From the NCBI GenBank assembly GCA_025201375.1, contig JAIWZP010000055.1:123599-187598 (forward strand): 64,000 nt of DNA, read 5' to 3'. The translations under genes were made by a program, and so were the position numbers. Each line of letters starts with the position of its first letter. Position 1 is the stretch's first letter. Of the stretch, positions 58,420 to 64,000 are shown in pieces. The DNA is from Gongronella butleri (taxonomy: Eukaryota > Mucoromycota > Mucoromycetes > Mucorales > Cunninghamellaceae). Under the pieces are notes generated by a model that was not told the DNA's origin, ran no database searches, and saw nothing but the letters and a program-made list of their open reading frames with translations.

Positions 58420-59748
58420 TCACATGAGCAAGCGGCTCCTCCACTGGGCAAGTTGTGCTGTCCAGTGCTCGTATTTATCGCGTGGAACGAGATCGGACTG
58501 TGCAATGGGTCGCCCGTTCAGAATGTAATGTGCCACGAGATACTGCCAAGTTCGTGGCGACACAACGACCAAATCGGTCATGTCGGGCGCAAAAGGGCTG
58601 AAGCTGATGGCTGGATTGAGTGAGCCGTCCTGCAAGCGCAGGTGGTCATGGTCAATTGGATCCGAGGGCGGGTCGCGCGACCAGCCTGACGATCGTTTCA
58701 CGAAAAAAAAAAAAATATGGGCATCAGTGAAGCTCGATTGTTCAAAGGGAGGGGAGAAAAAGACACACCCTCGACAAACAGCTCCCAATCGGCCATCCAG
58801 CGCGACGAGATGAAGAAGCACGTGTCTTGCTGCATAATATACTTTGGCGTGTCAGTCCAGCGCAATCCGCGTTCCAGCCGCCGCTTGGCACGCAGCTTCA
58901 GCACATCATTGCGCGTCAATGTGTCCGCGTACATGTTCCCCACCCACGTCGACAGCACAGCATCCGCCTTGAATTGCTCCGCAGGGTCCGTCTCGTTGCC
59001 TCCTACCTGAGAGTGCGCCATCAAAAAAAATAATAATAATAATAATAAGGAAAGTAAGAAACGCGCCCCTTTTTTGCTTTTTCAACAAGTCAATGTACCC
59101 AGTCCACGCACGCCTGGCAGAATAATTCGCCCATATTCGGCTTGAAAAAGATGGAGTGCCTCTGTGCACCGCAAGGGCGCGCGTGCAACCGCGCATGCCG
59201 GTCGCAAACTGCAAAATCAAAAAAAAAAAAAAATGACGACATTGTCCTGTCCCTTCCCCCCTATTTTTTTTATTACCGATTTGATGACAATGGCGCGTGG
59301 CACAGATGAATATGGTGTCACTGCCGCGGACGGAGCACCGTTGGCACGACAATTGGTCCATGGATTCCTGGGCGGGCTCCATTTCGCCATTGTCGTCATT
59401 TCTGTCGCGGATAGCGATGGTTATCGGAGACAACCGGTCATTGAGCGTGTCAGGGCCATCAATGTCGCTGTCGATGAGCGACAGATGCGGGCATGGGGCA
59501 CGTCCGTAGCGCTGTGTACGCGTGTTTTGGTACAACACGCGGTATAATTGATCCGGATGCTTGTACGTTAGGCCATAATCGATGCGGCACAGGCTTTTCC
59601 AAAGGACCTCCACACCAGCAAGCGGCCGCGTGTGACGGCAGCAGCTGGACAGCCGCAGCAAATCGCGAAACGCCAAATGCCGCCCCACGCAAATCAGCAA
59701 ATCCAAATTACACGCCTCGGTCAAAAAGCACCGTGACATGGCATCCAT
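58420..59748 (-). CDS. F-box protein with Cys/His cluster
   Basis: Probable substrate adaptor of an SCF ubiquitin ligase. Exons 59277-59748, 59099-59208, 58769-59006 and 58420-58685 give 361 residues. Residues about 10-55 resemble an F-box (LDLLICVGRHLAFRDLLRLS with a following LWKSLCRIDYG). Residues about 140-195 hold a Cys/His-rich segment, CQRCSVRGSDTIFICATRHC and then CDRHARLHARPCG..., ending FCQACVDW, which may bind zinc. The remaining part has WVGNMYADTLTRNDVLKLRA and RTWQYLVAHYILNGRPIAQ, with no known repeat. Start options are 59769 and 59748; the second is used. Its stop lies 94 bases from that of the patatin gene. Confidence 0.75.
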
Positions 59749-59808
59749 GATCCACACCAGACAAATCAATGCAAGAAAGAAACCTCAATGACATGGGGGG
59801 GAACGGCA

Positions 59809-59815
59809 TTTTATA
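59809..59815 (-). promoter_or_regulatory. TATA-like box upstream of F-box gene
   Basis: The minus strand reads TATAAAA about 60 bases upstream of the chosen ATG at 59748. Position and sequence fit a TATA box; no other evidence. Confidence 0.35.
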
Positions 59816-60009
59816 AAAAGGATCCACCCAGCTAGGAGTTTTTTTTTTGTACGCCTGCGACCCTATCTTTTCTTGTGTGAATTGGCCACCAACAGATGTT
59901 GGGGGCGAACTTTTGCTTACCGCAGTTGAAATGCCTGCACCTCTTCTTTCACTTTACACTTTTTTCACTATTCACTTTTTTCACTTTTGCAAAGTTAGCA
60001 TCGGCCACC

Positions 60010-60270
60010 ATGTCGTTGGACCATATTGATCGCGTACCTTTTATAGGGATGGTTCATGATGAAGTGCATTCTCCGAGAGAAAAAAAGGTGGACATTGTCC
60101 AGATTTTACACAGAACACCTGTTTTGGCGCAAAGGTTTCCGCTGCCTCTAGTGCAGCCAGTGCACCGCGAGCGCGCCAGTGACCGAATTTATGCACGTGC
60201 AGGTCGTATAAGTACTCTTGTGCAAAGCAGGAACAAAATGACACCTGCTACATGGTTTGCACCGCTTTGA
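60010..60270 (+). CDS. Short hypothetical protein (86 residues)
   Basis: The ATG at 60010 has a good context (GCCACCATG) and follows a CT-rich leader with TTTTCACT repeats like those before other plus-strand genes here. The product starts MSLDHIDRVPFIGMVHDEV and is basic overall, with no recognised domain. It may be a first exon, a small gene, or chance. Confidence 0.3.
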   Translation: MSLDHIDRVPFIGMVHDEVHSPREKKVDIVQILHRTPVLAQRFPLPLVQPVHRERASDRIYARAGRISTLVQSRNKMTPATWFAPL

Positions 60271-60594
60271 AGCGCCAGCACGGCTTTTTCCCGCGTGTTT
60301 GGCTAGTTGTGCACACCAAAACAGCGTCGTGCCCTGCGTGAGAGTGGCTTGTTGCATGACATTGAGAGAAAACAAAGAGTCAGCGGTCGCCATGCAACAG
60401 CAGAAAGATCGTTGCGCCATCAGAATTGGATTAATAATGGCGTTTGGCGACCTCTCGACGTGTCATTTCTCTTTTTGTTTGACCTCCAACGACGTGCGAA
60501 TTGCTTATTGTAGTGCAGAGCTGGACATGGATAGCCACCAGGCGCACCGCTGGAAAGGATGCACGTGCGCTTGTCTCGTTTTAAAAGGGTTTCG

Positions 60595-60628
<34 letters not shown>

Positions 60629-60795
60629 TGAGCATTTGCTTCCAGATACTGTACCTGATTGCGTGTTTTACTGTGAGTGTTGTTAAGCTGTTGACGCGTT
60701 GATCGATAAACTACTCTTCCAAAGAAAGTTTAAATGGACTGTACGCGATTATTATTGTAATATTATATAAAACACCGGGGTAAATGGGGGATCGG
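60271..60795. other. Spacer before the transposon motif array
   Basis: Contains an A run of about 30 bases at 60598-60626 and a TACTGTA word at 60648. No gene recognised. The left end of the transposon may lie here, but I see no clear terminal inverted repeat. Confidence 0.3.
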
Positions 60796-60803
60796 CGGCT
60801 TCG

Positions 60804-60988
60804 TTTTGGCATAGCCGGAAATTAAATTTTGGCGCGCTTTGGGCTTCATTTTGGCCTATTTTTGGGCGCATTTTGGGAACGCCGGCTTTGTACAATCTGG
60901 CCACGCCAAAACACGACCGTGAGATCGTCTCGGATTCGGCGCAGCCAAAAACCATGGCACCAGTGGCGCGTCCTCGTCTCGTTTTGGC
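60804..60988. repeat. Array of TTTTGGC motifs in both orientations
   Basis: Exact TTTTGGC occurs on the plus strand at 60804, 60827, 60849 and 60982, and on the minus strand (as GCCAAAA) at 60905 and 60944, with near matches (TTTGGGC, TTTTGGG) at about 60862 and 60871. Six exact heptamers in 185 bases is far above chance. The array lies about 550 bases upstream of the Tnp2 transposase start. CACTA-type elements carry such subterminal repeats. Confidence 0.55.
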
Positions 60989-61527
60989 TTATTTACAGTG
61001 GTCCCATTGGCTTACAGGACGCGTCTTTTTAGCATGTTTGCGGTATTTCGCGGTTCATTGATCGTTTTTTATTGCGCGTTCTGCCCTTACAACGTGTCTA
61101 CAGCTTGATTCTTTGTAAATTCACGACAGCGCGCCATGGCTATGCGAGATTTCAGTGGTGTGCCAGGCAAAGAGACCATTTCCTAAAAAAAAATCACCTG
61201 TTGACCATCTGTTGCCCCGGGTGCATTGAACCCCCGAGCGAATCCCGCGTGGAAAAGTGAAATTCCATGCGCAAATCACAAAGGGCGCGGCTGTTGCAGG
61301 TGTCCAGGGGTAATTAGACCAAGTGCGTGTCGAGAATGATCGGTATGTTTGATCTGCAGGGGTGCGTGCAGTATGCAGTAAAAGTCGGCTACAGCATGAT
61401 TTTGACAAACGTGATGCACGTCCAAAAATTAATGAGACTGCATTCGTGATTAAACGCGCTCATGTTACCAAATCTGCGTATAAAATACGAAAATGTCGTT
61501 TTCATCAGACTTTGTCTCCTGCCAACA

Positions 61528-63947
61528 ATGGATTTTCCTTCGTTGCGTGGCCTAAGTGACAAAGAGATTTACAGCAAGTATCCTCATCTGAGAAAAAAGC
61601 ATAAATGTACTTGCTCGGTTTGTAGCGCGACCTATCCTGGATTTGCCTTCTGGAAATCTCGTACGACATTGCAAAATCATCGCGCTGCTGACGAAACAAG
61701 ACACTTACAAGGCGGCATTGAACCGCACCTGGCCGTTTCTGAAGAAGGTATCATACTATATTCTTGAGCAAAAAAAAAAAAAAAAAGTGTCACTTATGTC
61801 AGACTTTGATCATCATCCAGCCACCGACATTACGCAGCAATTGAGTGCCCAGAATGCAGCGGCGCTTGATAATCAAGTTGAATCAATGGACATTGACCAA
61901 GTGGAGCAATATGATGATGGTGGATTGTCAGGTAAAAAGGCACCTTTCTCTAAAAAAAAAAAAAAAAAAAAAATTGAAAAACAAACACTGATAAATCAGT
62001 CGCAGATTTTTCAGTGGACGACGAGCAGGTGGAGGGTCTTGATTTGAGTAATTTCTCGGACCAAGATGACCAGGACCTTTTTGATGACTACGAGAATGAT
62101 TTTGAGATGAATCAGTCTGATAGTGAGGGCACTGACAGCGAATTTGAAGACCTTTTGGCGAATTTTGGTACATTACCCGAAGAAGCAGCGACACCTTCGT
62201 CACCCACGCCATCAATTGATGCCGAAGAAGCAGGTACAGTACAAAGACTGCAATTGCTTTCGTCTCGCCGCCGCCTCACTTTTTTTGTACCTGTATGGTA
62301 GAGTTGCAAGCGCACGGGCCAACTTTTGGATTCATTGCAATGTTCTTGTTGATGTTGCACGCGAACCACGTCCCTAGAAGGATTGCCGAACTGATGCTGC
62401 TGTTTTTTAATGCCGTGTTGCTTGCATTGGGGTTCAATTACAGATTTCCTGCAACAGTTGGGACTCTGAACAAGAAACAAGGACTCGACTCCCTATTCAA
62501 TGGCGCCATGGGCTACGTCGTTTGCGGCAAATGCCATGCTTTGGCTGATCCAAAGGAAAAAGCCACAACATGTCAAAATTTGGTGTACAACCGAAGCAAG
62601 AAGGAGCGATGTGGCAATGACTTGTACGCAAAAAATCCAGGATCCAAGCAATCCTATGCCAAACGCACATATGCTTACCACCCGCTGCGCAAGTCGCTGG
62701 AGATCATGTTCCGCCGTCCTGGTTTCGTCCAAAAAATCAATCATTGGCGCAATCGTCAGAGCATCGAGGGCCGTTTAAATGATGTGTACGACGGCGCAAT
62801 GTGGCGCGAGCTTCTTGACGTTTGTGGGCATCCCTTTGTCGATGACGAGCTCTCGATTTTGCTTTCCTTAAATATGGATTTTTTTCAAGCTTTTCGGTCT
62901 GCTGGTGTGTACTCGGTTGGGGTCATATACATGGTTATCAACAATCTACCTCGTGAGGAGCGCTTCCTGATGGAAAATGTCATCCTCATTGGTGTGATCC
63001 CAGGCCCTCGTGAACCAAGCACCTATCAGATCAATTCCTACCTGGAGCCTCTCGTCAAGGACTTGGAGGAGCTTTATGTTGGTGTGCAGCTGAACAATGC
63101 CGATAATGTCCGCGCGGCCTTGCTTAATGTCGTCTGTGACATTCCTGCTGCAAGGCAAGTAAGCGGTTTTACGAGTCACAATTCCATTTACGCATGCCAT
63201 CATTGCGATCGAGCCTTTGAAGCCAATCCGATGTATCCCAATCTACGGGATTTCTCTGATTTTGATGGAAATTGGCCGCGCAAGTCCAAGGAAGCCGTCC
63301 ACGAGGCTGGCCGAGAATGGCTTCGATGCCGGACCGACGCGGAGAGGAAGACTGTTGAGCAAAGAACGGGTGTTCGATGGTCGCCATTGCATCGCCTTGA
63401 ATATTTCGATATTCCGCGGTGCACAGTGGTCCGATTGCGCCCATAATTGCTACATGGGCACGGCCAAACGGATCTGCTCCTTTTGGAACAAACAGACTCC
63501 ACAAGGACACGGCATGTTTCGCCCAAACGACCTCACAATTGACCAGCTGCGTGAAATGGAAGCAACACTTTGCGAGATTGTTGTGCCACCGGACATGAGG
63601 ATGTCCCGACGCAAGATCGCTTCGAATTTCAATCAGTTGACATCGGACGACTGGCGTATTTGGACGCTTGGTGTCTCGCAGCTATTGCTGCATTTTAAAA
63701 TCACGTCGCCAACGGTGCGTGAGAATTGGATGCATTTCGTCAGAGCATGCCGTCTCATTTCTCTCCCCTCCGTGCGTCTGGTCGACGTGGAAGAAGCGGA
63801 CAAATTGTTTCGCGAATTTGGTCGTGGAATTGGTCGCATTTATGGCAAGCACACCGTCAGCATCAATGCTCATCTTCACACCCATTTGTTGGAAAACATC
63901 AAGGATTTCGGATCTGTCTATGGCTTTTGGTGTCTTCCATTTGAGAG
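61528..63947 (+). pseudogene. Tnp2-type transposase (CACTA/Plavaka-like), frameshifted and cut by window end
   Basis: Cut-and-paste DNA transposase of the Tnp2 family. Exons 61528-61747, 61803-61931, 62006-62233 and 62302 onward read in phase. The N-terminus has a Cys/His cluster (CTCSVC...H) and an acidic middle rich in Asp/Glu. The core has LSLNMDFFQAFRSAGVYSVG, VIYMVINNLPREERF, LIGVIPGPREPSTYQINSYL and LLNVVCDIPAARQVSGFTSH, all characteristic of Tnp2. At 63431-63432 one extra C shifts the frame, giving a stop at 63446; the coding sense continues in another frame from about 63433 (DCAHNCYMGTAKRI) through FWCLPFER at 63947, where a donor (GAG|GTATTT) may start an intron leaving the window. 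The shift may be a real lesion or a sequencing error. Confidence 0.85.
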
Positions 63948-64000
63948 GTATTTATATGAATTATTACAGCAAAAAAAAAAAAAAAAAAAGCTTTTGTCGG

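Noticed and set aside
1..64000. tRNA, rRNA and CRISPR arrays
   Set aside because: No cloverleaf-like B-box with matching acceptor arms, no rRNA words and no spacer-repeat pattern were found by eye; a covariance search would be decisive.

Overview
This is nuclear DNA from a fungus, most likely an early-diverging filamentous lineage such as Mucoromycota. That placement is an inference from gene content and intron style, not from a database search. Genes are compact and rich in short introns with GT/AG borders. Exons are GC-balanced. Introns and spacers are full of A and T runs of 8-30 bases, many introns having an A run near the donor and a T run near the acceptor. Seventeen multi- or single-exon genes can be read through with consistent splice phases. 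No tRNA, rRNA or CRISPR array was seen.

Layout. 1-783 (-): N-terminal exons of an AP-4 epsilon-type adaptin, cut by the window edge. 1409-3320 (+): small DH-PH RhoGEF. 3878-6022 (-): mitochondrial cysteine desulfurase NFS1. 6.0-11.0 kb: gene-poor, with dispersed repeat A. 11056-13459 (-): GLI-like C2H2 factor. 13.5-19.6 kb: gene-poor, with unrecognised minus-strand coding-like stretches and a tandem repeat. 19638-21733 (-): TBC protein with altered catalytic fingers. 21950-24111 (-): MINDY deubiquitinase with a MIU-like helix and CaaX end, divergent from 24678-25476 (+), a Yop1/REEP protein. 25921-26052 (-): 43-residue OST4. 26.6-27.7 kb: repeat B. 27908-28968 (-): SFP1-like factor. 29561-32469 (-): glutamate decarboxylase with 17 exons. 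33546-34218 (-): glyoxalase I. 34497-36939 (-): unrecognised 664-residue protein. 37.2-39.0 kb: second copy of repeat A. 40149-41882 (+): PX-PB1 scaffold. 42202-43964 (-): mitochondrial Met-tRNA formyltransferase. 45213-46653 (+): WOPR (Gti1/Pac2) regulator. 47464-49290 (+): 14-3-3. 50338-53392 (+): SulP sulfate transporter. 53.7-55.1 kb: second copy of repeat B. 55665-58325 (+): patatin-like protein that has lost its catalytic motif. 58420-59748 (-): F-box protein. 60.8 kb to the end: a Tnp2-type DNA transposon with a frameshift, preceded by an array of TTTTGGC motifs.

The genes are mostly housekeeping and do not form a pathway cluster. Loose themes are membrane traffic (AP-4, TBC, Yop1), mitochondrial function (NFS1, FMT), polarity signalling (RhoGEF, PX-PB1, 14-3-3) and development (WOPR, GLI-like, SFP1-like). 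The least ordinary items are the probable AP-4 subunit, the pseudo-lipase, the TBC protein without canonical fingers, the two related repeat families rich in TACTGTA words, and the transposon subterminal array.
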